A DNA stretch of 64,000 bases from Lycium barbarum (lineage: Eukaryota; Streptophyta; Magnoliopsida; Solanales; Solanaceae). Where the stretch lies: positions 11,013,205-11,077,204 of the forward strand of contig NC_083345.1 of assembly GCF_019175385.1 (NCBI RefSeq), in the 5' to 3' direction. Of this stretch, positions 21,486 to 34,311 are shown in pieces. The translations under genes were made by a program, and so were the position numbers. Under the pieces are notes generated by a model. That model was not told the DNA's origin. It saw only the letters and a list, made by a program, of their open reading frames with translations, and made no database searches. Position 1 is the stretch's first letter. Every line of letters begins with the position of its first letter.

Positions 21486-24418
21486 TGAGTCATTTGCAGG
21501 ACATTTTTCTTCTTTTACTATAGTTAGCATAGACTCTAGGGTTTTGTTGTAATGGTCTTGATGGTCAGTGATTTGGTTTGGTTTTTCCATCAAAATCCGC
21601 TAGGAATTTTGAACTTAGTGTGTTTTTATTATGCTTTTAAGATAGAAATCCAGAAAGAAGAGCTCCTAACAAAGATTTGGTTGTTTTTTTTAAGTTCCAT
21701 CTACTTACCTTGTCATTTGCATGGATTGGAAATGATACATTTATCTTGAGAATGATGTTTGTGGTAGTTGCTGGAAATGTTTTAACATTGCAGAAGCTGC
21801 TGTTTGCTCAAGATGGAAGTTTTGAAGGTTTAAGTGTTCTAATTGTTTGAGTGGTTTGATCATCTTACTTTGGTTTAACCCTTGATGTAATGAATGTCTT
21901 GTAATTTTCTTCTTTTGCCTATGAAGCATTTTGCAATGTATTGTTTATTTGTGAAGAAAAGACGAAGATGGAACTCATATGCAGAGTTCTCATGATATAT
22001 ATAGTGGCTGGTGAACGACTATAGTCTCAGCAGACTTCGTCTTGATTATTGAAGCTGAAGAATTGTTTGCTCAACAAATCTGAAACTCAGATTTGAGGAC
22101 TATCTTAGTTTTCTTTGTCGTGTTACATTAACTTGTTCGACGAAAAAAGCAGTGAGTTTAAGAGAATGAAGATTTCTTGACTAACTGGCTGGTTGTTCTT
22201 GTTCCAAGAAAGTTTTTTTTGTGACTAGCTGATAGTCTGGCTCCTCTTTGTCCTGTGCTTTTAATGCTGTAGGACTATTATATCATGTGTCGAGTTGGAA
22301 TATAGACACAGACTTTGTCCCTAGCAGTATAATCTATATTACTTTACAAGTTCTGCTAATATGCATGGACATTCTTAATGTCTTGGGAGGCTCACATTGT
22401 TAGACAATTGTAGGTATTGTTTCAGATGTATTTTGGTGATAACTACTCTCTACCTCCCACCAATGCCAAGTATCGGTAATTCTATCTACCAATGACAGAA
22501 ATTATCTAGTGTTTTTTATTCACCCTTTTAATTTGAACCTCGGTCTATCGCGATCTTCTCCACTTCATTGACTGCTTGGCTACACCTTCAAATGTTTTTT
22601 GTTTGGACAAGATATGACAACGTCCACCAAATTGGATAGTTTGTATCTGAGTGAAAATCTCCTTCCTTTGTGCAGAAGTTGTCAATTGAAGATATTTGTA
22701 AGCTTCAAATTTGTTCATGCTCGGTGCAACTAAGTGTGTGACCAATCAATGGAGTGAGTGAAAACGAGAATCTACAACAGATGAAGGTTCAAATTGCAAT
22801 AGAGATAACGAGCCTTGGGTGATTTCCTTCCGTTTGCTTAGCTTTGGTGGGCCGAGCTATTCAGTAACTGTGTTGGAGCGAGATAGCAGGTGTAACTATC
22901 AAGTAAAATAGTCGAGTTTTTTTTTTTTGGGACAAGGTTTGACAATGTCACCTTTTTTTTAATCTGTTTATTAGCTCACTAGTTAGGTAGAGTAGAAGTG
23001 ACATTACAAAGTGGTGGTGATATTTTTTTCCTTGCTTTGTGCATTTCAGTGACTTGGATCCTATCCTTTTAATAGTGATCATCACTGGTTTTTCTTTGAT
23101 CTTGATGGCTTCACATTTGCTTTAAGTCACTTCCTGTACATGACATTGAACTTTTGTTGTTTTCTGCATTTTTAAAGCTTCTTCTTTGTGAATTATATCA
23201 ATTTTATAGTTCTTTATAGATTAGTCAAAGGCGGCTGCGCACTGATAAATATTTATGAGTGGCTGCCATTTTCTCATGGTGTCACTAATATGTGTGCTGG
23301 TTACTAATAATGCACACTAGTTTATGGTTACATATGATGACAATGATTAGTGGTTATAAATTATGTACTTGCTCGACTCAGACTCATGCATAGCTTCAAG
23401 GTCAATAACTAATTTCCCAAAGAACTAGTTCATTGGCTTCCATGTATTGCAGAATTAAGTATGTGTTGAATATAATCTATTGTCATCAGAAGAGTTTGGT
23501 TTGAATTAAGTTACTATTTTAAGTTGAATATAGCTTATTGTTGTTCGAATAGTTTGCTTTGCAGTCTGTAAGAATATATTATGTGGGAAGTGCAGAGCAG
23601 ATTCAGAACTCTAGCTATGTTCTTCTGGTTGAGAATATGCTATACGCGAAACCCAAGGGTTGCGATGCAGGCAGCCTACCCTGACACAATCAATGACTAA
23701 TTTCACAGCTTAAACCTCTGACCTACAGGTCACACAAAAACAATTTTACGACGCTTAGGGTAAGGCTCCCATGCAAATTGATAAAATTGGATAGAGTTTC
23801 TCCTATTTCTAGTTCTATTAAATTTTCATTTCTCTAGTAAATCATATAGCATGACAAGCACTTGTTAAAACTAGTCGCAACCATAAGTCCATAACTATCC
23901 ACAATTTGTAACAAAATAGTTGCCCAAAATACGATAAGGTTAACACGTGCTTTGTTTGATTTCCAATAAAATCCAAGTCTTGCTTAATAACTTTACCCTA
24001 AGCAGAGGCAGAGCTTCATCGATTTTTTTTACTAAATGTGTGTATATCGAAAATAAGTAAAAAGAAAATGCTGGGTATAATTATAAAAAACGGAGTTCCA
24101 GTCGAATCGCAAGAAAAGCTCAACACTGCTAGCGAAGCTCTACGATAGGGCATATCCATTATTTCCATTATATAGCCAATCACACCGCTCTCTTTCTATC
24201 CGGCTGGTATGTAGAATTTGTCATTATAGTTATTTATGCATTCATTCAATTCCTCAAATGTTGATACAGCTTTCGAAAAATTCTATATACGCCACTGCCC
24301 CTAAGCGCCGATCACGGCCCTAGAGTGAATATGGAGGCAACTCTCCTAGAATCTGTCTGCTGGGAATCACACTTAGTGGTTATAATAAAAAGCATATTCA
24401 TAGGCCGGCTCTTGTCGA
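21486..24418. other. 3' flank of the GATA gene and intergenic DNA
   Basis: The first few hundred bases are probably 3' untranslated. No gene is recognised in the rest. A diverged SINE-like segment is listed separately at 23640-23775. Confidence 0.5.
23640..23775 (-). repeat. diverged SINE-like repeat
   Basis: The reverse strand reads TGTGTGACCTGTAGGTCAGAG, then GTGTCAGGGTAGGCTGCC and ATCGCAACCCTTGGGTTT. This resembles Solanaceae SINEs that contain AGGTCA...GGGTAAGGCTGCG followed by ACCCTT. It is clearly degraded. Confidence 0.4.
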
Positions 24419-25765
24419 TATACTGGTGTTCATGGTTCGGTTTGGGTTGGTTATTGATTAAAATCATAACCAAATCAATTTAGTCGGTTTTTAAATGTCT
24501 AAAACCATAACCAAACCAAATAAAATAATAACCACCGGTTTGGTTATTGTCGGTTTGGTTCGATTTTTCAGTTTATGACTAGCAGCCATGAGACTTATCA
24601 GTAAAACATTAAAAAGTTGAAAAAGACATGTCTTTTTTTAGGTTCAAACGATAACTTTTATTTATAATTTAAAGTGAAACATACATCATAAAAACATTTT
24701 CACTATTAGTGATAGTGTAGGACTCAAGTTACCCAAAGTTGCTAAACTATTACATATAGAGCTAAAAACTAACTTAGTAGTGGCTGCACCATTTTTGTCG
24801 TCTTAATACACATACCTGGAAATAAAGTAGAGCGTAGGAGCTTTTAGTTGTTGTTACAAACATACATATTAATTAAACATAAAGACTACCTAAAATTAAA
24901 ATGAAAATATATGAAATAAAAAAAATTTGTGTAATGATCCCAAACTTTGGGGCAGTACATGCATTTTGCCTTCAATTCTCCCATTTTATTAAAAAAAAAA
25001 ACTTTGTGTAATGATCCCAAACTTAAAATGTTTTTCTATCGTTATCTCCAAGGCTAGGGTCTCGATTACAAGGAGTTGTTCTTTTCTACTTTTTAGGAGG
25101 ATTACCCACGGAAGAAGTATTAGGGCATTACCATGTGCTTGAGTTGCAGCAAATGCTGATGTTACTGAAGTATCTTCTATAGGAACCTCCAAATCTACAA
25201 CCTCTGTTCTTTTCATATGAAAAATATTATAAATTTAGGACTCATTCAGACAAGCAAAAAGAAAGGTATAAATTCGAAAAAAGAAGAAAAAGAAACAACC
25301 TAAAATCAAATGGCTGACAAAGAAAGACTAAAAATTTAAGTTAAAGACATTAGACTCTAATGTGAACTTCTGTTAGCAGGTTTACAATTAACACTTAAAA
25401 GAGTTAAAAGACTTAAAGACATGAGGTTGGACATATTCTTAAAAATATGGGCCTTAAACAATCATGTGAAATAAGTAGATCAAAAATCAAATTAATGATT
25501 AAAAGGTAAAAAATATTTATAATTATTTATGAAAAACTAATATTATACATATAAATAATTATAAAAATTATGTATATAATTTATCGGTTTGGTTCAGTTA
25601 TTTATTCGGTTATTTTTTAATAGAACCATAATCAAACCAAATATTATCGGTTTTTAAAATTTAAAACCAAATCAAACCAAACCAAACCAAATGTCAGTTT
25701 TTTTATTCGATTTGATTAAATTTTTTATTTAATTTTGATTTTAACCAAAACCGTGAACAACCCTA
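24419..25765. mobile_element. hAT-like non-autonomous element with a possible transposase fragment
   Basis: Left end TGGTGTTCATGGTTCGGTTT and right end, read inwards, AGGGTTGTTCACGGTTTTGG are related inverted ends, and both sides carry many CGGTTTGGTT motifs. On the reverse strand at 25216-24989 a 75-codon frame begins MKRTEVVDLEVPIEDTSVT and contains LKSRKEQLL; I associate this with the N-terminal region of Solanaceae hAT transposases, but from memory and weakly. No convincing 8-bp duplication is seen. Confidence 0.4.
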
Positions 25766-27823
25766 CCCATAAAGGAGATATTCTCTATTGCCAATGTGTG
25801 CACAACATTAGTTCCTTGTTTAACCCAATGCCTTTACTTTCATTTCATATGTAGTAATTCAGTAACATGCTAGCTAGCTTTTGTATGTCAAATCATGGTT
25901 CAATTCCTTAGCTTTTGTTATCTGCTTCATCTTAAATTAATTTGTTAAGGAAAAAACACTGCTATTTATGTATTTTAGGTTTGCAACATGCTCCTCACGC
26001 GTGGGTCTAATCTTTTAGTTTGATCAAACAAATATTTTCATTGATGAGGGGCTGAGACTCAAGTCCAGAATATTTGTGCGTTAAGATACCATATTAAATT
26101 GTGTGAATAGTGTTATGACCATTTGTGATAGGGCCTAAGACAATAATACATATATTCCATGACTAGACTAAGGATTTTCTTGCGTGCAATGAATGTATGG
26201 GTCTATTCACGTTTGTCCATGTTTTTGGTTTCATTAGAGGTTGCCAAATGCATTTTGAGAGAATAAGTGAGACAGGTGGGACATGTTCACAAAAGAAATA
26301 TTCACAAACTACCAAATATAATGCAATACAACATGTAGGGCATCATGCGATCTTTGTGAAGATTTTCTTTTAGGTTTTAGTGGTGGTTTCTTTCAAAACA
26401 AAACAGGGGACATTTTCTTTCTTTTTTTGTTAAAGTACTTCCTAATTTTCTAATATTAGCATGATTGGTATGGCATAAACTATTGACACAAAACAAAAAT
26501 ACTTTTAATGAAATTACTTGCATATGTTTGAATCCTTTACACTGCTGAAAATATACGTAACCATCACAAATATATTACTACTTTCGATATATAACCAAAA
26601 AAATCAGGATTCAAATTTCAACAAGGATAAAAAAGCGTTTCTTCCATTAGTATTAGCTTTGTTGGTTAAAAATTTAGAGTTAACCGATACTTGTGTTTGT
26701 AAGAGGTAGTAGGTATTCGATAAAAATAGTTGAAGATTACGGCAACTAATCCGAACACCATTACTATAAGAACTAAACATTATTTTCATACCTTATCTCC
26801 TATCTTCCACTGCTACTATATGCCGACGTATTTTTGTTTCCAAAAACACTTAAAAATGATCTGACATACTGTATCAATTTTCGAGGTAGAATACAACAAT
26901 TATATTTCATCTAAATAGCAATATCACTCATTTGAAAAGACTTAATATGATGGAGGGTAGGGCCTATGGCCCAATAATAATACACTAATGACAAGTCGGA
27001 TAGAGAACTAATTTCAATTTTGTGCCAGCTCTATTGTTGGCTAGTGAATTGTCTTCCTGAAATCAACGAGAGATTTATTCAATAATATAGAAAGTAGTTT
27101 GAATTTTGTGAAGGCTCTTGTACCATCAATAATTAAAGGTTGTCCCTGTATGTTATATGTATAAGCAGAAAATAACTCTAGTAACAATTAAGATATAAGA
27201 AAATCTTAAACGGAATATCGTAAATAACAATGAAGGTTAGTGTAAGAAGCTATATTTGAGAAATATCTAAATTATCCATTCCACCCCCCCCCCCCCCCCT
27301 CCCCCTCTCTTTTCTCTGCAAACTATATGCTTATTCATACAACTATTGTAAGAAGAATACTAAGATTTTATCCAAGTATTTGACAAAGAAACATGATTAG
27401 AACTTAGAAAAAATTTGGGAGAAACGATGAGGACTATGAATATCTAGAGTCACTTCAGTACATAGGAGTAATATTCGAGCCACAAGATGCATCAAGAAAT
27501 TATCCCCTTTTTATTCTAATGATAAGTATTAAAAAAAGGAAGATGTCATGGTATTGTATTTTTTTTTTCTGTCTTTGGTTGATTTAGTTCATTAATCATT
27601 AGTCTACTATTAGTCTTATACCATATTGAAATACTTTGTTAATGATTATAATGAGTTTTGTAACTTTTTTTTTTCCCCGGATAAGTGTAGATATTCGACT
27701 GTTTATTTAATCTCTAGTACTTAATTGTGATATTGCTTTAATTTTTTCTTAGAATTTGGTTTTAAAGTTCATTGGAGGATTTTAAAATTTTAATTTCCAT
27801 CTTTTTTTGTCTCCAAAGACTTA
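25766..27823. other. AT-rich intergenic DNA with a poly-C tract
   Basis: No gene recognised. A run of about 17 C residues followed by CT-rich sequence lies at 27283-27310. Confidence 0.5.
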
Positions 27824-28025
27824 GAGCCTGTTTGGATGGCTTAAAAAAAGTAACTTATAAGCTGAAAACAACTTATAAGCCAAAAAAAAAAAAAAAAAGT
27901 TGGGGCCCCATTTTTTTTTTTTTTTTTGGCTTATAAGCTGCTTTTTTTAAGCTAAGACAAACATGCCAACTTATTTTTTTGGGCTTATTTTAAGTAAAAA
28001 ATGGCTTATAAGCGATTTTCAGAAA

Positions 28026-29067
28026 GGGAAAAGGACACTGTGTGTCCACTCAGCCAAACTAATTCCACATTTAACCACTGTTTGGGCTTAATCCCACTAG
28101 GTGTCCGGTCGGCCCAAATTAATGCTAAGGCTGGCCGGCCCAACAGCCTAGCTCTTAAAAAAAAAAAAAAACTTTTTGTGGCGACTAAGTTGCCACAAAA
28201 ATATCGCCACTAAAGGGCTGCTACAGCATATATACATATGTTGGAATTATATATACACTTTATATACAAGAATTATACATTTTATATACATATGCTGTAA
28301 TTAATCTTACATTTATTATACATAAATTATACGTTAATTATACATTTATTATACACATATTATACAATAATGATATGATATTTATTTTTAACATATACAA
28401 TAGTGATACATATTATATACCACAATGATACGGTTTCTATGATATTTTTTATACGTATGATACACTTTCTATACAAGACTGATATAGTTTATATACACAT
28501 GCTGGAATTATATATACACTTTTTATACAAAAATGATATATATTATATACAAAAATGATACAATTTTCTATTCTATAATACACATTATATACACAAATGA
28601 TACATATTATATACAAAAACGATACATACCTTAGTGATTCATATTTTATACAGTTTCTATACATTACAGATAGATATTGATACATATTTTTATACACAAA
28701 CGATACATATTATATACAAAAATCGCCTCAGAGTTTTTTGGGATATTTCTTACTAAATATACACATATTATACATGTTTTGGGATATTTAACCTTTACTG
28801 GCTACTTTTTTAATTGCCACTAAAAAACCTGATTTTTCTGTAGCAGCCGTCGCCACCAAAAGTCTGACTTTTTTTTTTTTTAAAAGCGATGGGGCTGTTG
28901 GATCGGCCAGCCTTTAGTGGCGACTTTTTAAATCTTTTGTGGCGACTTTTAGTCGCCACAAAAGGCTTGCGACAGATTTTGGCTACCGGATGGGAATAGT
29001 TTATGGGCTAATTTTTTTGTTTGGAAATAGATGGGCCAACGCATGAGATTATTTGTGTCCTTTCCCC
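28026..29067. mobile_element. Mutator-like non-autonomous element nested in the Tourist MITE
   Basis: A perfect 9-bp duplication TTTCAGAAA flanks it (28017-28025, 29068-29076). Terminal repeats are GGGAAAAGGACAC and, read inwards, GGGGAAAGGACAC. Further in, the two sides again match in inverted order: GGCTGGCCGGCCCAACAGCC against GGCTGGCCGATCCAACAGCC, then GTGGCGAC-type motifs. The centre (about 28230-28790) is a degenerate array of ATACA/TATAC units. No transposase is encoded. Confidence 0.88.
28230..28790. repeat. degenerate TATACA/ATGATACA array
   Basis: Phrases such as ATGATACATATTATATAC, TTATACA and ATATACAC recur irregularly about every 20-30 bases over about 550 bp. The 82-codon reverse frame here, rich in Tyr, Ile and Cys, is a by-product of the repeat rather than a gene. 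Confidence 0.75.
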
Positions 29068-29234
29068 TTTCAGAAATTTATAAGCTAAGCCAAACGGGCT
29101 CTAGCATTTGGCCATAGATTCCCAATTTTTTTTTTTTGAAAAACTTGACTTGGGTGAAGTTTTTCAAGTTTTGAAAATGTGTTTGGCCATAGTTTTTCAA
29201 AACATATTTCACTTTTTGGCACCTTTTCTTGAGT

Positions 29235-29320
29235 CGGGGATCTATGGGAAACAACCTTCCTACCTCCCAAGATAGGGGTAAGGTCTGCGTACACTCTACC
29301 CTCCCTAGACTCCACCATGA
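29235..29320 (+). repeat. truncated RTE-LINE/TS-SINE 3' tail
   Basis: GGGGATCTATGGGAAACAAC, CCTACCTCCCAAGATAGGGG, GGTCTGCGTACACTCTACC and CCCTAGACTCCACC match the tail, but it stops where plastid sequence starts, before the usual CTTGTGGGATTACAC part. Confidence 0.65.
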
Positions 29321-29327
29321 TAGATAT

Positions 29328-30422
29328 AATATACGGCCCTGCGAGAGTGTATTACTTTAGTAATTCCAACAATTTGTTTGATCGATACAAATTGTGACCC
29401 CAATCTCGCAGATATTTCAATTCCAGCGAATGATGATGCCATATCCTCAATCCAATTAATTCTTAACAAATTAGTATTCGCAATTTGTGAGGGTCGTTCT
29501 AGCTATATAAGAAATCCTTGATTAATAATAACATAATAAGATAAATAACTTACTTCAGAAATCCCTTATGGAATCGCTTACTATTTCTGAATTTCAAAAA
29601 AGAGATAAAAATAACAGGGAATATTATGTGATTTATTAGCATTCGAAATCTTAGTTGGTATTCGAAATATCCGATTCAAATAGACAAAGAGATGGTTGAA
29701 TAAAAATTTTTTGTTTAAAGTTCCATTTTTTCAGAGGGCAAGGCAATATGAATGTTCTATCATGTTCCATCAATATTCTAAAGGGGTTATACGATATATC
29801 CGGTGTGGAAGTAGGCCAACATTTCTATTGGCAAATAGGGGGTTTCCAAGTACATGGCCAAGTACTTATTACTTCTTGGATTGTAATTGTTATCTTATTA
29901 GGTTCAGCCACTATAGCTGTTTGGAACCCACAAACCATTCCAACCGGGGGTCAGAATTTCTTCGAATATGTTCTTGAATTCATTCGAGATGTGAGTAAAA
30001 CTCAAATTGGAGAAGAATATGGGCTCTGGGTTCCTTTTATTGGCACTATGTTTTTATTTATTTTTGTTTCTAATTGGTCGGGAGCTCTTTTACCTTGGAA
30101 AATCATACAATTACCTCATGGGGAGTTAGCCGCACCCACGAATGATATAAATACTACTGTTGCTTTGGCTTTACTCACATCAGTGGCATATTTCTATGCG
30201 GATCTTACAAAAAAAGGATTAGGTTATTTCGGAAAATATATTCAACCAACCCCAATCCTTTTACCCACTAACATCTTAGAAGATTTCACAAAACCTTTAT
30301 CACTTAGTTTTCGACTTTTCGGGAATATCTTAGCTGATGAATTAGTAGTTGTTGTTCTTGTTTCTTTAGTACCTTTAGTAGTTCCTATACCTGTCATGCT
30401 CCTTGGATTATTTACAAGTGGT
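29328..30422 (+). other. nuclear insertion of chloroplast DNA (rps2 end to atpI)
   Basis: About 1.1 kb is nearly identical to the plastid rps2-atpI region: the last 63 codons of rps2 with its stop, a spacer of about 226 bp, and atpI cut short. The order and spacing match the plastid operon rps2-atpI-atpH-atpF-atpA. The left breakpoint is in an RTE/TS tail and the right one lies in the atpI frame at about 30422. The frames are still largely open, so the transfer looks fairly recent. Confidence 0.93.
29330..29521 (+). pseudogene. rps2: 3' fragment of plastid ribosomal protein S2 gene
   Basis: Read from 29330, the frame gives [40 protein letters not shown], then an end in [11 protein letters not shown] and TGA (29519-29521). 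This is the C-terminus of the plastid 30S subunit protein S2. The first two thirds of the gene are missing, and the codon before Tyr is TAA where plastids have a Glu codon. As a nuclear copy with no promoter or transit peptide it is non-functional. Confidence 0.92.
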
Positions 30423-30434
30423 CTTTTTTTATAA
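29748..30434 (+). pseudogene. atpI: truncated plastid ATP synthase subunit a (CF0-a)
   Basis: In the chloroplast this protein forms the proton half-channels of ATP synthase. The frame opens [19 protein letters not shown] and follows the plastid protein through the transmembrane segments, including [11 protein letters not shown] and the [18 protein letters not shown] stretch that holds the essential Arg. After LGLFTSG (about residue 225) it leaves the plastid sequence and ends GLFL-stop. The normal product is about 247 aa, so roughly the last 20 residues are lost. A few residue changes from the usual sequence are seen, such as YADLTKKG. It has no signal for re-import and is not expected to be expressed; the working copy is in the plastid. 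Confidence 0.93.
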
Positions 30435-30573
30435 AATACAAAAGTTTAGAGTAATTTTTAAAAGTTTTGAAAAGGTCAAAATATAGATCTTGGCTCAAGA
30501 ATAAGTTCGAGCTAGAAATTGAGATTTGGAAATTTATTTTCAAAATCTGTCAAAATTTTATGGCCAAACAAAG

Positions 30574-33500
30574 TATTCAGTATACATATATTATGCCCTC
30601 TACTTAAAGAATGCCTTGAATGCTTCAACTTTGAAATAATCAACCAAAGCCATAAATACGAGCTTCTTCAATGTTCAATGAATGTCACATAAATCCGTTC
30701 TGACCTTTCTGAAAAAGAACTCCAACATGCTCAAAATTCCAGCTTGAAATCGGTGAACTCCAACATGCTCAAATTTTTGAAAATAAAGATTCAAATTTAC
30801 CCCTCATTTTTTTACTATGATATCCTCAATTTGGAGCTACGTTAAGAGTAAGTGGCAAAAGCAAGACATTTTCGTATCGACGAGAATAATACTAGACCAA
30901 AAGTCTCAAACAGGAAGAGTAAAATTACTCAATTACGAATAATACAAACTTGGCTTTTTTTATTTTTTTCTTTTGAAAAATATCTTTCAAGAAAGTTATA
31001 CTAGTTATATATATTATTGTATTCGTAAAAAGGAAGGGAAAGTAATGGAGGCATGAGTCGGCCAATAATTTACCCATATTTATTCTGTAGGTTTGAGAAA
31101 ATGTCTTTATGTTGGAAGAATGTCTTACTCAATCCATTTCATTTTCAGCCTTTTTCTTTCACCATCAAGTTAAGAAATTATTGATTTAATTTCAAGTTAA
31201 ACATATCTTTTTCGTTTTGAATTGAGCAAGCAGCTTATTGACACTTAATTTTTCTGCATGTTCCAAATTTAACTGTCAAATTCTTGTATACCAATTTCAA
31301 AACGAGGACAAGTTAAGCAAGGAAAAGCATCATGATTGCAGCTTGAAAATAAAATGTACAAGGTACATCTAACGAACTATTGGTGGCCAAGGAAAGGCTT
31401 TGGATTGTCTTATAATTTCATTTTGAATCTATCAAAAATACATTTTTCATTAAATTGAGCAGCTTATTTTTTTTTTTTTTTTGGCACATTGAGTGAATAT
31501 GGTGGTTGAAGAAATTTGGGTTGAAATTGTCATCATTGCTCATGATATTCATTCAAAGAGCTGCTAAACTACCACACTAATTTGGTCCAAAGTTGGCCAC
31601 ACCTATAAAAAGATCACCATAACCTTTACTTGTAGAATTTTTGCTACCAGCAATTTCCCACCAATAATTTTCCCTCCAAAACACACTACTAAATACACTA
31701 ACTTATGCTTATTCAAGTCAAAATATTTTGTAGATTTCAACTTGAAAATTACAAGGAGAAATAAATAGAAAAATTGAGATAACAAAATGTATAGAATGTT
31801 CTTCTTGCTTTTTTTCGCCAACTTTAATCAAAGAAAAGTCATCATTATTAAAAATAATTATCTCATTTTATATATGTTGTTGTCTCCTAGCACTTAAAAT
31901 AATTGGAGGTAATATGAAAACATGAATAGGTCCAAATTTTATATAATTGTATAAAAGAAATCAGATACTTTATAAACATTCTAGGAATTTTTACTAGATT
32001 TTTTTGGCATACATAATGGAAGAAAAAAGAGTATACTTTAAAATGTTAAATCCCAATATTTGTTTGCAATTGATTTTATTTCCTTTATTAATTATGACGG
32101 TAATAATTATCTTGTAAGACTAACTAATATTAAAGGAATTATATTAAAAAAAACAATGAAAAAATGATTAATTATATCATTAAATTTTTTCCTCATTAAA
32201 ATTACTCCCAGCCCTCCTACCAAAGAAAAAATTTATTACTACACCAAAAATTTCTTGGCAAAAAGCGAAACTAGAGTTTTAATTATAAATTCGGGCAGAA
32301 GTTAATATATAGTTCTGGTCAATATCACATCTCGCCTATTGAAGTTTTGCTTAAAAACATTATTCGATAATTTGTATAAAGAAGGATTATTTGCCGCAAC
32401 GCAACAATTCTGTCATTATATTTGTATTATAAAATTTGTTGAATACTATAAATAATTATCAGAAAAAAAATAATTTAATATATTTACAATATCACTTGAA
32501 TATATCTTGAAAAATGAATATGAATATGTAATTCAACTAGTTAAGCATCAGATGGTCGAATTAGAACATCATGATTATTTTTTCTTTCGCACTTCAAATG
32601 TTGGTAAGTCTATCACTTAACAAAGCTTAAAGTTTTGCAACAAGATTAACAACTCAAAAGTTTAAGAAGAAATAGAAGAGAAAACATAAAAAAGACTCAT
32701 TGTTTTGTTTGAAAATTTTAATTTATTTCAAATTAAGTATTCGATCTAGATAATACATCAATTAAGTAGAGTTACATTTTTTAATTTGAATACTACATAT
32801 TGAAACAAAAAATAAATAGTAAAAGTAAGTTTCTTGTTATTCTGTTATTGTTATATATGCAAAGCTATTTATCTTAAAAAATATAAATTAAATATTAGAA
32901 ATTAGATAAATATAGTTAAAAAGATATTAAATCAAGAAAAAATAAACTAAGTGTTGTTAACACAAAGACGGACTCACATGTAAAGGTGAGGGGTTACCGA
33001 TGCCTTAAATTTTGAAAAAGTGTCTCTCCACTAGCGAGATCCAAATTTAACTTCGTAAGGCTAATATAATTTTGCTTTTTACGTTCAAGCTTTTTACCCT
33101 CTCAGTCATTAATACTTTTATTTTTATTTTTATTTTGTTTATATTTTTATTCATTTACATTATTCTTTTTATTTTTTCCCATAGTTATTTTTTCCTCTTG
33201 TTATTCTATTCTTTTATACTACAAGTTATCTTTCACCCTTAATTTAGAATAAGAGTTGAAAATTTTAATTGAACTTTTTAATAGTTCTAGTGATTTTAAT
33301 TAGTTAATGTGCATTTATTTTCTTTTGATTTGATTATGTAAAAATGTGATAGCTGTCAAAAATACCTTTGAGTACTTTTTAGTAATCTTAATATTTTTAA
33401 AATATAATATTAACAAAAAGAGATTAATACCATAAAATATTAAAAATAATAAAGTAATCAATTAAATCTAACAAAAAATATCAAAATAAGGCTATAGATT

Positions 33501-34311
33501 TTTCATCAACTTGTCTAATTAATATGAACAATTTTAAAAATAGAAATAATTTATTTACCATTTTTCTTCAAATTTTATTCATTAAAAAAAAATGGGAAAG
33601 AATTTTCTAATAAATTCAACAAATTTCGGTTTCTTGATTGCTTAAATATTTATAAACCAAAATTTATTATAATAATTGAATCAATCGTGAACCGTTTGGA
33701 TATAAATGTTATTGTCATTTTTAAATTACTTACTTATTTACTATAAATGTAATAGTCCACCCGTGACTGTCAAACTTTGAATTCTCCTATGCGATGGCGA
33801 CGGAAGAACAATAAAGTTACATTCAACTTATAGCTTAAACTCTTGAAATTTCTCATTTTAAATTTTTTTAGAGGAAAAAATGGCTAATTTTACAGTTATA
33901 ACTTTAAGAATTAGTTTTAAGTTACAAGAAACTAAGTAATCCATGTATGAAAAATTTCTAAAAGTTTTTTTTAATACAGAATATTTTTTTTCCCAGTAAT
34001 TAAGAAAAGAAAAGTATGTGTGCATCTTTTGAGATTCTCAATGCATTGGGGAAAAACCCAAAATTGAATTGACGAGGGAGGATTCCATGCAAATTTTGAA
34101 TTAATGAACTTTGGGAGGAAAGGGTAGAAATGACACAGACCAAGCATAAATTATTTACTTTAACCTAGATATTCATGTGTATTTATTGAACTACCCTCAT
34201 TTGGCCATTGTGGTCAAAATTAGCGTGGCACAAAGACCTTTCCGATTCAATCTAATCACATTTAAGTTTTTTCTTTCCTCATCTCTATGCTGATTTAACC
34301 TTTAATTAATA
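30574..34311. other. AT-rich intergenic DNA
   Basis: No gene recognised. Frames are all below 75 codons. Phrases such as GGTGGGAAATTGCTGG on the reverse strand near 31650 give no family match. Confidence 0.5.

Larger units (their letters stand above)
27824..29101. mobile_element. Tourist-like MITE, copy 3, split by a Mutator-like element
   Basis: The left part (27824-28025) starts GAGCCTGTTTGGATGGC and has the same AGCTTATAAGC body as the copies at 1959 and 3970. The right part (29077-29101) ends AAGCCAAACGGGCTC. Removing 28026-29076 restores a continuous element of about 227 bp. TTA precedes it; the base triplet after it is TAG, so the 3-bp duplication is imperfect. Confidence 0.7.
29103..30573. 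mobile_element. foldback MITE interrupted by a LINE/SINE tail and plastid DNA
   Basis: The left arm starts AGCATTTGGCCATAGATTCCC and the right arm ends TTTTATGGCCAAACAAAGT. Both arms carry TTTGAAAA and TTTCAA motifs of the same family seen at 62572-62932. Between them lie a truncated LINE/SINE tail (29235-29320) and the plastid insertion (29328-30422). Confidence 0.45.

Noticed and set aside
20862..21593. Reverse-strand frames over the GATA exon 2
   Set aside because: Shadows of the zinc-finger coding exon.
28449..28697. 82-codon Tyr/Ile/Cys-rich frame
   Set aside because: A by-product of the TATACA array.
28230..28790. CRISPR-like array
   Set aside because: Repeat units are irregular in length and sequence with no constant spacers, and the DNA is plant nuclear.
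29696..29977. 93-codon frame overlapping atpI
   Set aside because: Out of frame with atpI, whose own frame is clearly the plastid protein.
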